Source of the DNA: Pontimicrobium sp. SW4
GTDB lineage: Bacteria > Bacteroidota > Bacteroidia > Flavobacteriales > Flavobacteriaceae
Assembly: GCF_039954625.1 (NCBI RefSeq)
Contig: NZ_CP157199.1
Span: 2,604,001-2,668,000 of the forward strand
Length of the DNA stretch: 64,000 bases
Direction of reading: 5' to 3'
Every line of letters begins with the position of its first letter. Within the stretch, counting starts at the first letter, position 1. The notes under the pieces were generated by a model. It was not told where the DNA came from and did no database searches. It worked only from the letters and a program-made list of their open reading frames with translations. Both the position numbers and the translations under genes were made by a program. This document shows positions 27,444-36,962 of the stretch, one piece after another.

Positions 27444-29177
27444 CTATTCTAATCTTATATCTGATACTGAGGCTCCCGAAGGCACCATTGGAAATACATT
27501 ATTTTCTTTTTCTACACAAACTTCTAAGAAATATGCCTCTTTTGAAGCCATCATTTCTGACACAGCGTTTGCTAAATCTTCTCTTTTTGTAACACGTTTA
27601 GCATCTATATAGTAGCCTTTAGCAATTGTTATAAAGTCTGGATTTGTCATTTCTGTAGATGCATAACGTTTATCAAAAAACAATTGCTGCCATTGACGTA
27701 CCATTCCTAAAAACTCATTGTTTAATACCACAATCTTCACTGCTGCTTTTTGCTGAAAAATGGTTCCTAATTCCTGTATAGTCATTTGATAACCACCATC
27801 TCCTATTATAGCAACTACTTCTCGTTCTGGCGCTGCCATTTTAGCTCCAATAGCTGCAGGTAATGCAAATCCCATAGTCCCTAAACCACCTGAAGTAATG
27901 TTACTTTTTGTTTCATTAAACTCGGCATAACGACAAGCAATCATTTGATGTTGCCCAACATCAGACACTATTGCTGCTTTACCTTTGCTTTGAATGTTAA
28001 TCTCTTTAAGAACTTCACCCATTGTTAATCCTTCTTTCGTTGGGTGTAAATCATCCTTAATCACTTTTTCAAATTCAAAAGCATATAAATCTTTGAATTT
28101 TTGAAGCCATTCCTGATGAGAATTTTTATTTAGTAATGGTAATAACAATTCTAAACTTTCTTTTGCGTTACCTAATACAGCAACATCTGTCTTTACATTT
28201 TTATCTATCTCTGCAGGATCAATTTCAAAGTGAATAACTTTAGCCTGAGTTGCATATTCATCTAATTTTCCTGTTACACGATCATCAAAACGCATCCCAA
28301 TAGCGATTAACACATCACATTCATTGGTTAATACATTTGGCGCATAATTACCATGCATTCCTACCATTCCAATATTTAATGGATGTGATGTTGGTATAGC
28401 AGAAGCCCCCATAATAGTCCATGCCGAAGGTATTCCTGTTTTATCTATAACTGCTTTAAATTCTTCTTCGGCTTTACCAAGAATCACACCTTGACCCCAA
28501 ATTATCATTGGTTTTTTCGCATTATTAATTAACTCTGCCGCCGCTTTAACTGATTCAATATTTGTTTCAGGAATAGGCTTGTAGCTTCTTATGCCTTCAC
28601 ACTTTTTATATTGAAAATCAAACTCTTCAAATTGTGCATCCTTAGTAATATCTATTAAAACTGGTCCAGGGCGTCCGCTTTTTGCAATATAAAATGCTTT
28701 TGCAATCACTTCAGGTATTTCTGATGCTTTGGTTATTTGGTGATTCCATTTAGTTACTGGTGTTGAAATTCCAACAATATCTGTTTCTTGAAATGCATCA
28801 CTACCAAGTAAATGTGAAGGCACTTGACCTGTAATACATACCATTGGTGTAGAATCTATTTGTGCATCTGCTATCCCAGTTATTAAATTAGTAGCTCCTG
28901 GTCCAGAAGTTGCCATAGCAACTCCTACTTTTCCAGAAATGCGAGCATATCCTTGCGCTGCATGTGTAGCACCTTGTTCGTGACGTGTAAGTACATGATG
29001 TATTTTATCTTGATACTTAAAAAGTTCGTCGTAAACTGGCATTATAGCACCACCTGGATAACCATATAGTATATCGACACCTTCTGCTAATAAACATCTT
29101 ACTATGGCTTCGCTACCTGAAATACGCTCTTTAGGCTGCTCTAAATATTGCTTTTGTTTTATTGTTTGTGTATCCAT
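27444..29177 (-). CDS. ilvB: Acetolactate synthase large subunit
   Basis: This 577-residue ThDP enzyme makes acetolactate and acetohydroxybutyrate. YGYPGGAIMPVYDELF and TRHEQGATHAAQGYAR carry the catalytic glutamate. GDGGYQMTIQELGT through NNEFLGMVRQWQ is the ThDP-Mg GDG...N motif and herbicide-site region. The length is normal. It lies 8 bases after ilvD and 2 before ilvH. Confidence 0.95.
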   Translation of the reverse strand: MDTQTIKQKQYLEQPKERISGSEAIVRCLLAEGVDILYGYPGGAIMPVYDELFKYQDKIHHVLTRHEQGATHAAQGYARISGKVGVAMATSGPGATNLITGIADAQIDSTPMVCITGQVPSHLLGSDAFQETDIVGISTPVTKWNHQITKASEIPEVIAKAFYIAKSGRPGPVLIDITKDAQFEEFDFQYKKCEGIRSYKPIPETNIESVKAAAELINNAKKPMIIWGQGVILGKAEEEFKAVIDKTGIPSAWTIMGASAIPTSHPLNIGMVGMHGNYAPNVLTNECDVLIAIGMRFDDRVTGKLDEYATQAKVIHFEIDPAEIDKNVKTDVAVLGNAKESLELLLPLLNKNSHQEWLQKFKDLYAFEFEKVIKDDLHPTKEGLTMGEVLKEINIQSKGKAAIVSDVGQHQMIACRYAEFNETKSNITSGGLGTMGFALPAAIGAKMAAPEREVVAIIGDGGYQMTIQELGTIFQQKAAVKIVVLNNEFLGMVRQWQQLFFDKRYASTEMTNPDFITIAKGYYIDAKRVTKREDLANAVSEMMASKEAYFLEVCVEKENNVFPMVPSGASVSDIRLE

Positions 29178-29185
29178 AATTTTAA

Positions 29186-30871
29186 TTAAAATTCATCAGT
29201 TACACATCCTTTAGATGCTGATGATACAGTTCTTGCATATTTATATAATATTCCTTTTTTGTGCTTTAAGTCTGGCATAACCCAATTAAATTTTCTTTCT
29301 AATAACTCTTCTTCAGAAAGCTGTACATTAATGGAATTGTCTTCTGCATTAATTCTAATTTTGTCCCCAGTTTGTAATAAGCCTATGGCTCCACCTGACT
29401 GAGCTTCTGGTGTAATGTGTCCTACTACAAAACCGTGTGTGCCTCCAGAAAAACGTCCATCTGTGATTAAAGCAACCGACTTCCCTAAACCAGCTCCCAT
29501 AATTAGAGACGTTGGTTTTAACATTTCTGGCATTCCTGGGCCACCTTTAGGCCCTACATAACGTATTACAACTACATCGCCTTTTTCAACCTCTCCATTA
29601 GATATTCCAGTATTAGCAGCTTGCTCTCCATCATATACAACCGCTTTACCTTCAAACAATAATCCTTCGTTTCCGCTAATTTTTGCAACCGCTCCTTCGG
29701 GAGCTAAGTTTCCATATAAGATTTGAATATTTCCTGAAGTCTTTAATGCTTTATCTTTTGGATAAATCACATCTTGATTACTTTCAAACGTAAGTGGCTC
29801 AATATCTTTTAAATTTTCAGCTAAAGTTTTTCCTGTTACTGTTAAACAATCTCCATATAAATATCCATTGTCTAATAAATATTTCATAACTGCTGGTGTA
29901 CCTCCAATACCATGAACATCTTCCATTAAATATTTTCCAGAAGGTTTTAAGTCTGCTATTAATGGTGTTCTATCACTAACTCGTTGGAAATCTTCTAAAG
30001 TAAAATCTATATCAGCAGCATGCGCAATTGCTAAAAAATGTAGCACTGCATTTGTAGAACCTCCTAATGCATTTACCAATGCAATAGCGTTTTCAATAGA
30101 TTTTTTAGAAATTATATCTAAAGGTTTTAAATCTAGCTCTAGTAGATTTTTAATAGCTAACGCAGTTCTTTCTGCTTCAGATAATTTGTTTGGATTCTCA
30201 GCTGGAATTGACGAGTTATATGGTAATGAAAAGCCCATACACTCAATTGCTGAAGCCATTGTATTTGCAGTATACATCCCACCGCAAGCACCAGCACCTG
30301 GAATGGCTCTTCTTATAATTTCTTTATACTCATTCTCATCTATTTCACCAGCAACTTTTTGCCCTAAAGCTTCAAAAGCTGAGACTATATTAAGCTTTCT
30401 TCCTTTATACTTTCCTGAAGCTATAGTACCACCATACATCATTATAGATGGTCTGTTTAATCGTAGCATAGCAATAACTGCTCCTGGCATATTTTTATCA
30501 CAGCCAACAACAGAGATTAGCGCATCATAACTCTGTGCATTCATTACAGTTTCTATAGAATCTGCAATTATATCTCTTGAAGCTAAAGAATAATTCATAC
30601 CTGAAGTTCCCATAGATATCCCATCACTTACACCAATGGTATTAAACCCTAACCCAACTAAACCAGCTATCTTACATTCTATTTTTACTTCTCCAGCCAA
30701 ACCATTTAGATGCATATTACATGGGTTTCCATCATAACCAGTACTAGCAATCCCTACTTGGGCCTTATGCATATCTTCATCAGTTAAGCCTACTGCGTAC
30801 AACATTGCTTGTGATGCTGGTTGAGACTCATCCTGTGTTAATCTACTACTATGTTTATTCAATTCCTTCAT
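29186..30871 (-). CDS. ilvD: Dihydroxy-acid dehydratase
   Basis: This 561-residue Fe-S dehydratase produces the 2-oxo acids of valine and isoleucine. Cysteines for the cluster appear in [23 protein letters not shown] and [34 protein letters not shown] is the C-terminal signature. It is the first structural gene of ilvD-B-H-C-A. Its start is 185 bases downstream of the second attenuator terminator, so transcription should depend on readthrough of both terminators. Confidence 0.95.
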   Translation of the reverse strand: MKELNKHSSRLTQDESQPASQAMLYAVGLTDEDMHKAQVGIASTGYDGNPCNMHLNGLAGEVKIECKIAGLVGLGFNTIGVSDGISMGTSGMNYSLASRDIIADSIETVMNAQSYDALISVVGCDKNMPGAVIAMLRLNRPSIMMYGGTIASGKYKGRKLNIVSAFEALGQKVAGEIDENEYKEIIRRAIPGAGACGGMYTANTMASAIECMGFSLPYNSSIPAENPNKLSEAERTALAIKNLLELDLKPLDIISKKSIENAIALVNALGGSTNAVLHFLAIAHAADIDFTLEDFQRVSDRTPLIADLKPSGKYLMEDVHGIGGTPAVMKYLLDNGYLYGDCLTVTGKTLAENLKDIEPLTFESNQDVIYPKDKALKTSGNIQILYGNLAPEGAVAKISGNEGLLFEGKAVVYDGEQAANTGISNGEVEKGDVVVIRYVGPKGGPGMPEMLKPTSLIMGAGLGKSVALITDGRFSGGTHGFVVGHITPEAQSGGAIGLLQTGDKIRINAEDNSINVQLSEEELLERKFNWVMPDLKHKKGILYKYARTVSSASKGCVTDEF

Positions 30872-31056
30872 TCTATTTCTATAATTTCTTGATAAGCGAA
30901 GCTTATAGAGTTCGAAAGTAAATCTTTACAAATATTCTGTGTTTTACTCATTTATTTCTCGTTTAAATTCATTTAACAGCGACTTAATTTAATTTATTGA
31001 TTATCAATTATTTAATTAATTATTTTTATGATGTTCAATACTTAAAAAATTATCAT

Positions 31057-31086
31057 AAAAAAAACCTGCATCTTACTGATACAGGC
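31057..31086 (-). terminator. Attenuator terminator 2 of the ilv leader
   Basis: On the minus strand CCTGTATC (31085-31078), loop AGTAA and GATGCAGG (31072-31065) form an 8-bp stem followed by eight T. The left arm also pairs perfectly with TGATACAG (31115-31108), just after leader peptide 2. Those two pairings cannot coexist. Confidence 0.9.
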
Positions 31087-31117
31087 TTTAAATATGATTA
31101 TAGCAATCTGTATCAAC

Positions 31118-31180
31118 TCAACTGGAGCTAATAATGACAACAACACAAATAATGATTGCTATGGTAAATTCTATATTCAT
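31118..31180 (-). CDS. ilv leader peptide 2
   Basis: This 20-codon frame starts at ATG 31180 and ends at TGA 31118-31120. Its central run IAIIICVVVII is almost pure isoleucine and valine, the control-codon pattern of branched-chain attenuators. It sits 32 bases upstream of a perfect terminator whose antiterminator strand begins 3 bases after this frame's stop codon. Stalling on Ile or Val codons would favour the antiterminator and expression of ilvDBHCA. The peptide itself has no expected function. Confidence 0.88.
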   Translation of the reverse strand: MNIEFTIAIIICVVVIISSS

Positions 31181-31193
31181 TTTTTCTATAAAC

Positions 31194-31220
31194 TAAAAAA
31201 ACCTTCCGTTTAGGGAAGGC
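31194..31220 (-). terminator. Attenuator terminator 1 of the ilv leader
   Basis: CCTTCC (31219-31214), loop CTAAAC and GGAAGG (31207-31202) form a stem followed by seven T on the minus strand. The left arm with its loop, CCTTCCCT, can instead pair with AGGGAA-T-GG (31256-31248, one bulge), which overlaps the stop codon of leader peptide 1. Confidence 0.88.
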
Positions 31221-31254
31221 TTTAAATTTATTTTAAAATTTACAATACCATTCC

Positions 31255-31317
31255 CTATCGTTGTGAAATAATCACTACGACAATAATAGAAATAATATTT
31301 AAAATTTGTTTTTTCAC
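31255..31317 (-). CDS. ilv leader peptide 1
   Basis: This 20-codon frame starts at GTG 31317 and ends at TAG 31255-31257. It contains ILNIISIIVVVII, 11 Ile/Leu/Val among 20 residues. The GTG start is the least certain point: no Shine-Dalgarno site is seen, as is common in this phylum. Its stop codon is embedded in the proximal antiterminator strand of terminator 1, the usual geometry of translation-coupled attenuation. With leader peptide 2 it forms two successive, independently complete attenuators. Confidence 0.8.
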   Translation of the reverse strand: MKKQILNIISIIVVVIISQR

Positions 31318-31328
31318 AATAATTAAGA

Positions 31329-31358
31329 CAAATATCAAAAAATATTTTAACATTACAA
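31329..31358 (-). promoter_or_regulatory. Putative ilv promoter
   Basis: On the minus strand TTG (31358-31356), 19 bases, then GATATTTG (31336-31329) approximates TTG / TAnnTTTG. An alternative TTG (31381-31379) with AATATTTG (31363-31356) has a 15-base spacer but gives a longer 5' end before leader peptide 1. Which is used cannot be decided here. Confidence 0.35.
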
Positions 31359-31421
31359 ATATTCTATATTTTTATTTTCAACATTAAAACTTAATATATT
31401 TACACTCTTATATAATTTTAT

Positions 31422-32048
31422 ATGCTTAAAACAGTAGATGTAACTTTTTCTTACACTAAAGAATCTTCTTTTAATTTTCCTGATATTGAGTTAACCAGTA
31501 GTCAGTCATTATTAATTCTTGGTAAATCGGGTATTGGTAAGACTACTCTTTTACATTTATTGGCAGGAATTTTAAGTCCTGATAATGGAGATATTTTCGT
31601 CAAGGATACCAATATCACCAGTATTAGTAGTAAAAAATTAGATACTTTTAGAGGAAAGCATATTGGTATTGTTTTTCAAAACACTATTGCCGTTTCGTCA
31701 TTGACCGTTTACGAAAACTTACAAGCTAGATTGTATTTTAGTGGAATTTCCAATCAAAAAGAAGCGATTGAAAACATTTTGGATCAATTAGATTTAGTTT
31801 CTGTAAAAAACCAAAAACCTAATACATTAAGTACAGGTCAATTGCAACGTTTGGGTATTGCTTTAGGCGTTATTCATAAACCAGATATTATTCTTGCAGA
31901 TGAACCCACTTCAAGTTTAGATGATGAAAATTGTGAATTAGTAATTGATTTATTGAAAAATCAGGCAAAAAAGTCGAATGCGAATTTGATTATCATCACT
32001 CATGATCAACGTATAAAAAATTCATTTACTAATACTATTGTTTTATGA
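31422..32048 (+). CDS. ABC transporter ATP-binding protein (LolD/MacB type)
   Basis: This 208-residue ATPase has Walker A GKSGIGKTTLLHLL, a Q-loop at GIVFQN, the signature LSTGQLQRLGIAL (LSTGQ in place of LSGGQ), Walker B DIILADEPTSSLD and the switch His in IIITHDQ. It should power the FtsX-type permease that overlaps it by 4 bases. MacB-family ATPases drive extraction or mechanotransmission rather than import. It is divergent from the ilv operon, sharing the upstream gap. Confidence 0.9.
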   Translation: MLKTVDVTFSYTKESSFNFPDIELTSSQSLLILGKSGIGKTTLLHLLAGILSPDNGDIFVKDTNITSISSKKLDTFRGKHIGIVFQNTIAVSSLTVYENLQARLYFSGISNQKEAIENILDQLDLVSVKNQKPNTLSTGQLQRLGIALGVIHKPDIILADEPTSSLDDENCELVIDLLKNQAKKSNANLIIITHDQRIKNSFTNTIVL

Positions 32049-33250
32049 ACATTGTAACGCTCAGTTATAAAAATATTATTGCCAAACCGTTACAAACTTT
32101 TTTAACGGTTTTAATACTTTCTTTAAGCATAGGACTACTCCTTGGAGTAAAACAGCTGAACAAAGTTTTTGAATCTCAATTACAACAAAGTTTAAACGGA
32201 GTTGATATGGTTGTTGGTGCCAAAGGTAGTCCGTTACAATTAGTACTTTCTACTGTTTTACATATTGACAATCCCACTGGGAATATTTCTTATAATGAAG
32301 CAAAAAAGATTGCAGAAAACAAATACATTGAAGATGCTATTCCAGTTTCAATTGGCGATAATTATAAAGGCTATAAAATTGTTGGTACTTCTATTGGTTT
32401 TGTCGATTTACATAAAACCAGTATAGAAACTGGAGCTATGTTCAATACAACCAATGAAGTTGTAATAGGTAATGCTGTTTCTGAAAACTTAAACTTAAAC
32501 ATTGGAGATACTCTTTATAGCTCGCATGGAATGATTGAAAATGCTGTTGAAAATCATGATGAACATCCTCTTAAAGTTGTAGGGATTTTGAAACCTACGC
32601 AAAATGTTATTGATCGATTAATTTTAACAAATCTAGAAACTGTTTGGCATCTCCATGAACACGAAGATAAAAATAGTAACCATGATAATCACAATCATGA
32701 CAACGAAGATATAACAGCATTATTAATAAAGTTTCAAAATAAAAGGGGATTGTTATTTCTCCCAAGGAGTATTAATGAAAATACACCATTTCAAGCAGCA
32801 TTACCAAAGTATCAACTAGATAAACTTTTTAAATTTACAGCAATAGGCACAAAAGCAATTACATGGATTGCTCTTTCTATCTTATTGGTTTCTGGCATAA
32901 GTATGTTTGTTAGCTTATATAGAATGGTAAAAGAAAGAGCTAAAGAATTAGCTTTAATTAGAACCTATGGCGCTAGTAGAAACAGGTTAATTTTACTTGT
33001 ATTTTCTGAAGGTTTATTAGTTGGCCTTTTTAGCTTTTTCTTTGGAGTTTTGTTAGCTACCTTTAGCTTACAAGCTATATTTTCGTTAATTAAAGACACT
33101 TATAAACAACAAATCTATTTATTAGAATACCATAATGACATCTTAGAATTGTTATTGTTTATATTTGGTATAATTATTATTGCAACATTAATAGCCATTC
33201 GTCCAATATTTAAAATGGATATTTCTAAAATTATAAGTCATGAAAGTTAA
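32045..33250 (+). CDS. FtsX/MacB-type permease with His-rich periplasmic loop
   Basis: This 401-residue permease has one N-terminal membrane helix (about residues 14-34), a large periplasmic domain, and three C-terminal helices (about 270-295, 320-350, 370-395), the MacB layout. The periplasmic domain contains HLHEHEDKNSNHDNHNHDNE (about residues 202-221), a His/Asp/Glu cluster suited to binding zinc or a similar metal. The C-terminus ends in the common DISKIIS motif. It overlaps the ATPase by 4 bases and the DUF3299-like gene by 11 bases, so all three make one unit. A metal-related role is inferred from the His-rich loop only. Confidence 0.85.
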   Translation: MNIVTLSYKNIIAKPLQTFLTVLILSLSIGLLLGVKQLNKVFESQLQQSLNGVDMVVGAKGSPLQLVLSTVLHIDNPTGNISYNEAKKIAENKYIEDAIPVSIGDNYKGYKIVGTSIGFVDLHKTSIETGAMFNTTNEVVIGNAVSENLNLNIGDTLYSSHGMIENAVENHDEHPLKVVGILKPTQNVIDRLILTNLETVWHLHEHEDKNSNHDNHNHDNEDITALLIKFQNKRGLLFLPRSINENTPFQAALPKYQLDKLFKFTAIGTKAITWIALSILLVSGISMFVSLYRMVKERAKELALIRTYGASRNRLILLVFSEGLLVGLFSFFFGVLLATFSLQAIFSLIKDTYKQQIYLLEYHNDILELLLFIFGIIIIATLIAIRPIFKMDISKIISHES

Positions 33251-33728
33251 ATCTGTATTGTTTTTTTTACTTTTTACTTTGTTTTACACGACTGCTTTTA
33301 GTCAAGAAAAAATAACTTGGAAAGAGCTCACTACTATATATCGCAAAGAGATTTATAATAAGAAAAGTGACGAAGAAAAAAAAACCACCTTATTTTACAA
33401 AGAAGTTGTCCTTAAAAATAAGGACGATAAACAAACAATATCTCTAAAAGATGTTGAAGGAAAAGAAGTTACCATTAGAGGTTATTTTTTAGACTTAGGT
33501 GCAGATTCTATGTGGTACATGCTCTCAAGATTTCCTTTCGAAAATTGCTTTTTTTGCACTGGTGTTGGTCCCGAAACGGTTATGGAGCTTGTGGATTTTC
33601 AAAATCAAAAATCAAAACTTAAAACCGATGACATAGTTACCGTTACAGGTACCCTATATTTAGTAAAAGAAGACGATGAATATTTCTATAATTTAAAAAA
33701 TTGCACTGTAAAACTTTCTGAATCATAA
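33240..33728 (+). CDS. Secreted DUF3299-like protein
   Basis: This 162-residue protein has a signal peptide cut after TAFSQ. It shows ITWKEL near the mature N-terminus, VEGKEVTIRGYFLDLG, and FPFENCFFCTGVGPETVMEL with two cysteines, then a second small beta-rich stretch. The layout, ITW-x-x-L followed by a GxxVxxxGY strand and a Cys-containing loop, resembles DUF3299 proteins. The C-x2-C pair and its partnership with a His-rich permease suggest metal binding, but no function is established here. It overlaps the permease gene by 11 bases. Confidence 0.75.
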   Translation: MKVKSVLFFLLFTLFYTTAFSQEKITWKELTTIYRKEIYNKKSDEEKKTTLFYKEVVLKNKDDKQTISLKDVEGKEVTIRGYFLDLGADSMWYMLSRFPFENCFFCTGVGPETVMELVDFQNQKSKLKTDDIVTVTGTLYLVKEDDEYFYNLKNCTVKLSES

Positions 33729-33886
33729 TTCAATATTTCTTGAGTTAAGTTAAAATTAGTTTTCTGTAAATCTAGAAATGGAATGATGTTTTTCTAAAAG
33801 AGTAAGCTTAAGGGTTGGTTTTTAGATTTTTTTTCGGTTTGGCACCTATTTATAACAAAACCGTTTTTTAGTTTACCGATATTTTT

Positions 33887-33894
33887 TACATTTG
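33887..33894 (+). promoter_or_regulatory. metK -7 promoter element
   Basis: TACATTTG is an exact match to the flavobacterial TAnnTTTG box, 12 bases before the riboswitch-like sequence. A clear TTG at -33 is not seen (TTT at 33864-33866). Confidence 0.5.
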
Positions 33895-33904
33895 CGAACG
33901 AACA

Positions 33905-33958
33905 ATACGAGGAAAAATTTGACCTGATTGCAACCTCATAAAAAATGCTAAAGCAGTA
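33905..33958 (+). promoter_or_regulatory. SAM-II-like riboswitch upstream of metK
   Basis: The stem strands GAGG (33909-33912) and CCTC (33934-33937) enclose AATTTGACCTGATTGCAA, then come ATAAAAAATGCTAAAGCAG. These follow the SAM-II order: a GATTTAACC..ATTGCAA-like loop, P1 closure, then TGATAAA and GCTAAA. The CTG of the loop can pair with the distal CAG as a pseudoknot. It begins just after a predicted transcription start and lies before the SAM synthetase gene, where SAM feedback is expected. The class is judged by motif similarity only. Confidence 0.65.
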
Positions 33959-34022
33959 ATTACCATACTTCTCTAGCTACTTAGCAATTACAATTTTCCT
34001 TATTTATTAAAAACAGTGATTT

Positions 34023-35276
34023 ATGGCATATTTATTTACTTCAGAAAGTGTTTCTGAAGGACATCCAGATAAAGTAGCAGATCAAATTAGTGATGCTTTA
34101 ATTGATAACTTTTTAGCGTTCGATAGAGACTCAAAAGTAGCTTGTGAAACTTTAGTAACTACAGGTCAAGTAGTATTGGCTGGCGAAGTAAAATCGAACA
34201 CTTATTTAGATGTTCAAAAGATAGCAAGAGAAACCATTAATAAAATTGGTTACACGAAAAGCGAATACATGTTTGATGGAAATTCTTGTGGTGTGTTTTC
34301 TGCTATCCATGAGCAATCTGAGGATATTAATAGAGGTGTAGATAGAGAAAACAAAGAAGAGCAAGGTGCTGGAGATCAAGGAATGATGTTTGGCTACGCT
34401 ACAAGTGAAACCGAAAACTACATGCCTTTGGCATTAGATTTGGCACATCGTATTTTAATTGAACTTGCTGAATTACGTCGTGAAAACAAAGATATTACGT
34501 ATTTACGTCCAGACTCAAAAAGTCAAGTGACTATTGAGTATAGCGATGATAATATACCTCAACGTATTGATGCTATTGTAGTATCTACGCAGCATGATGA
34601 TTTTGATACTGACGATGCAATGCTTGCGAAAATCAGAAAAGATATTGTTGCTATTTTAATACCTCGAGTCGTAGCAAAGTTGCCTAGTGAAATTCAGGCT
34701 CTATTTACTGATGATATTACATATCACATTAATCCTACAGGGAAATTTGTTATTGGAGGCCCTCATGGAGATACAGGCTTAACTGGGCGAAAAATTATTG
34801 TAGACACCTATGGTGGGAAAGGTGCTCATGGTGGAGGTGCTTTCTCAGGAAAAGACCCAAGTAAGGTAGATAGAAGTGCCGCTTACGCCACACGACATAT
34901 TGCAAAAAACCTAGTTGCAGCAGGAGTTTGTAGTGAAATTTTGGTGCAAGTGAGCTATGCAATTGGTGTTGTTGAGCCAATGGGAATTTTTGTAGATACT
35001 TACGGTACTTGTACTTTTAATATGACCGATGGTGAAATTGCTGAAAAAGTATCTCAGATTTTTGATATGCGACCAGCTGCTATTGAAGAGCGTTTAAAAC
35101 TACGTAACCCTATGTATAGTGAAACTGCTGCCTATGGACATATGGGAAGACCTCATGAAACTGTCACTAAAACTTTCCAACAACCAAATGGTGAACCAAT
35201 TACTTTAGATGTAGAGTTATTTACTTGGGAGAAATTAGATTATGTTGATAAAGTAAAAACTGCTTTTGGTTTATAA
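34023..35276 (+). CDS. metK: S-adenosylmethionine synthetase
   Basis: This 417-residue enzyme makes SAM from methionine and ATP. It shows [21 protein letters not shown] at the N-terminus (shown in part), the hexapeptide-like [12 protein letters not shown], and [19 protein letters not shown] with the P-loop-like lysine. The length is slightly above the roughly 385 of E. coli. Its product is the ligand of the two riboswitch-like leaders in this window, which closes a feedback loop with metY and metX. A terminator follows at 35314. Confidence 0.96.
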   Translation: MAYLFTSESVSEGHPDKVADQISDALIDNFLAFDRDSKVACETLVTTGQVVLAGEVKSNTYLDVQKIARETINKIGYTKSEYMFDGNSCGVFSAIHEQSEDINRGVDRENKEEQGAGDQGMMFGYATSETENYMPLALDLAHRILIELAELRRENKDITYLRPDSKSQVTIEYSDDNIPQRIDAIVVSTQHDDFDTDDAMLAKIRKDIVAILIPRVVAKLPSEIQALFTDDITYHINPTGKFVIGGPHGDTGLTGRKIIVDTYGGKGAHGGGAFSGKDPSKVDRSAAYATRHIAKNLVAAGVCSEILVQVSYAIGVVEPMGIFVDTYGTCTFNMTDGEIAEKVSQIFDMRPAAIEERLKLRNPMYSETAAYGHMGRPHETVTKTFQQPNGEPITLDVELFTWEKLDYVDKVKTAFGL

Positions 35277-35313
35277 ACCTGATTGGCTTTAATGAAACGA
35301 GATTTAATAATAC

Positions 35314-35343
35314 AAAACCTCATAATTAGTTTTATGAGGTTTT
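35314..35343 (+). terminator. Terminator after metK
   Basis: AAAACCTCATAA and TTTATGAGGTTTT form a long stem around a short TTAG loop. The right arm supplies the T-run (GGTTTTGCTGTTT). Confidence 0.75.
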
Positions 35344-35348
35344 GCTGT

Positions 35349-35383
35349 TTGACTTTTTAATAAAAAAAGACGAACTTCGTTTT
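35349..35383 (+). promoter_or_regulatory. Promoter module (copy 3 of 5) upstream of LytTR gene
   Basis: TTGACTTTTTAATAAAAAAA, then GAACTTCGTTTT, with 20 bases between TTG and the GAACTTCG box. It lies 65 bases upstream of the LytTR gene, in the same orientation. Confidence 0.45.
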
Positions 35384-35447
35384 CAAACTAAATCCTATCT
35401 TAAAAATGCGTTTATCAACGCTGTTTAAAAATATCTCAAACAGATAA

Positions 35448-36188
35448 ATGAAAACATCAAATCCTTCCTTAAAACATCATATCCTAATTGGAATTGTAAT
35501 AAGTTTATGGAGTTTTTTGTTTGCTTTCTTCTCTAGGCCTTTTGAACACGGCTATATGGATTTTCAAAAATGGATTTATGTTAGTATTGGTTATAGTTTT
35601 ATAGCGTTTATAGTTTATATTTTTGTGAGTTTGTATCAAAAATATGTCTATGAAAAATTAGACAAATGGAGTATTCTACTTGAAAGTAGTGTCTATATTC
35701 TATTCTATCTTCTATATACTATAATGACTTATATATATTATAAAAGCTCAGTGATAGAAGGTATTTATGAATTTAGCCAGTATTTAACTGATATCATGGT
35801 TAATATCATTCTTATATTTACACCACTAATATTCTTTGTGCGGAGGTATGTATTTAAACTAATACCTTCAAAAGAAGAATGCATTACCCTCAAAGGAGAA
35901 AATAAATTAGATATTTTAAAAATTAAACAATCTGACCTTATCTGTATTTCAAACTCACAAAATTATGTTGAGATTTTCTTCCTCGAAAATAATGAGCTTA
36001 AAACGAAATTATTACGTAGTTCATTAAAAAAAATTCAGATTGATTTTCAGTTTTTAGTGCAAGTACATCGTTCGCATTTAATCAATCCTTCACATTTTAA
36101 ATCTTGGAAAGATTCCACAACCATTTCATTAACTCAAATAGAACTACCTGTTTCTAAAAACTACAAAAATCAGCTATTATCGTTGTAA
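35448..36188 (+). CDS. Membrane-anchored LytTR transcription regulator
   Basis: This 246-residue protein has four hydrophobic helices in residues 10-135 (for example HILIGIVISLWSFLFAFF) and a C-terminal LytTR DNA-binding domain from about 150. The latter is recognised from the LICISNSQNYVEIFF strand and FLVQVHRSHLINPSHFKSW, the common LytTR end. No receiver domain is present, so it is not a classical response regulator but a membrane-bound sensor-regulator. Targets are unknown. Convergent or divergent partners of the same orientation (DUF2306, amidohydrolase) could be among them. Confidence 0.85.
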   Translation: MKTSNPSLKHHILIGIVISLWSFLFAFFSRPFEHGYMDFQKWIYVSIGYSFIAFIVYIFVSLYQKYVYEKLDKWSILLESSVYILFYLLYTIMTYIYYKSSVIEGIYEFSQYLTDIMVNIILIFTPLIFFVRRYVFKLIPSKEECITLKGENKLDILKIKQSDLICISNSQNYVEIFFLENNELKTKLLRSSLKKIQIDFQFLVQVHRSHLINPSHFKSWKDSTTISLTQIELPVSKNYKNQLLSL

Positions 36189-36333
36189 TTTTTATACCTA
36201 AAATAGCTTGGTTTGTACCAATTTATTACAATTACACCTAAAATAATGAGTTTTATCCCTTATTAAATTCATTATACGCCAAAGCACTATTTTGATTATA
36301 TTTTAGCCTTATCAATCAAAAAAATCAATCAAA

Positions 36334-36936
36334 ATGAAAAAACTTATCTGGATTATTTTCGGAAGCTTATGCGTGCTTATTAGCCTCTATCCTATTCAAT
36401 ACTTATTAGCTGACAAACCCATCGCTCTATTATTATCAAAACCTACAGAATTATTAAGAAGTAATGTTTATAATATCTTCTTTTATTCACATATTACCTT
36501 AGGTGGTATTGCCCTTTTAATAGGATGGTTGCAATTCAGTAAAAAGTTAAGAAGTAAAAACATAAAATTGCATAGAATTATTGGCAAAGTATATATAGCT
36601 TCAGTTTTAATTAGCGGACCAGCAGGATTATATATTGCCTTTTTTGCTACTGGTGGATTATTGCCACAATTAGGTTTTTCTATTGGAGTTTTACTTTGGA
36701 TCATTATTACTTATTTAGGTTTTAGTAAAATACGAAAAGGGCATATTGAAGCACATCGAAAATTTATGATGTACAGCTACGCTGGTACTTTTGGAGCCGT
36801 AACATTACGATTATGGTTACCCTTTCTCATTTTTATTTTTGGTGAATTTATAATGGCATATAAAATTGTTGCGTGGCTAAGCTGGATACCAAACATGATA
36901 GTCGTTTACTTCATACTAAAAAGAAAACAAGCCTAA
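36334..36936 (+). CDS. DUF2306-like membrane protein
   Basis: This 200-residue protein has about six hydrophobic helices. The segment HRIIGKVYIASVLISGPAGL and the later EAHRKFMMYSYAGTFGAV carry the His and Arg pattern typical of DUF2306 (YozB-like) membrane proteins, which are often next to regulators. No function is known. It precedes the amidohydrolase by 26 bases and may be co-transcribed with it and the upstream LytTR gene. Confidence 0.75.
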   Translation: MKKLIWIIFGSLCVLISLYPIQYLLADKPIALLLSKPTELLRSNVYNIFFYSHITLGGIALLIGWLQFSKKLRSKNIKLHRIIGKVYIASVLISGPAGLYIAFFATGGLLPQLGFSIGVLLWIIITYLGFSKIRKGHIEAHRKFMMYSYAGTFGAVTLRLWLPFLIFIFGEFIMAYKIVAWLSWIPNMIVVYFILKRKQA

Positions 36937-36962
36937 ATTATATAAAAAACAATAGAAATATT

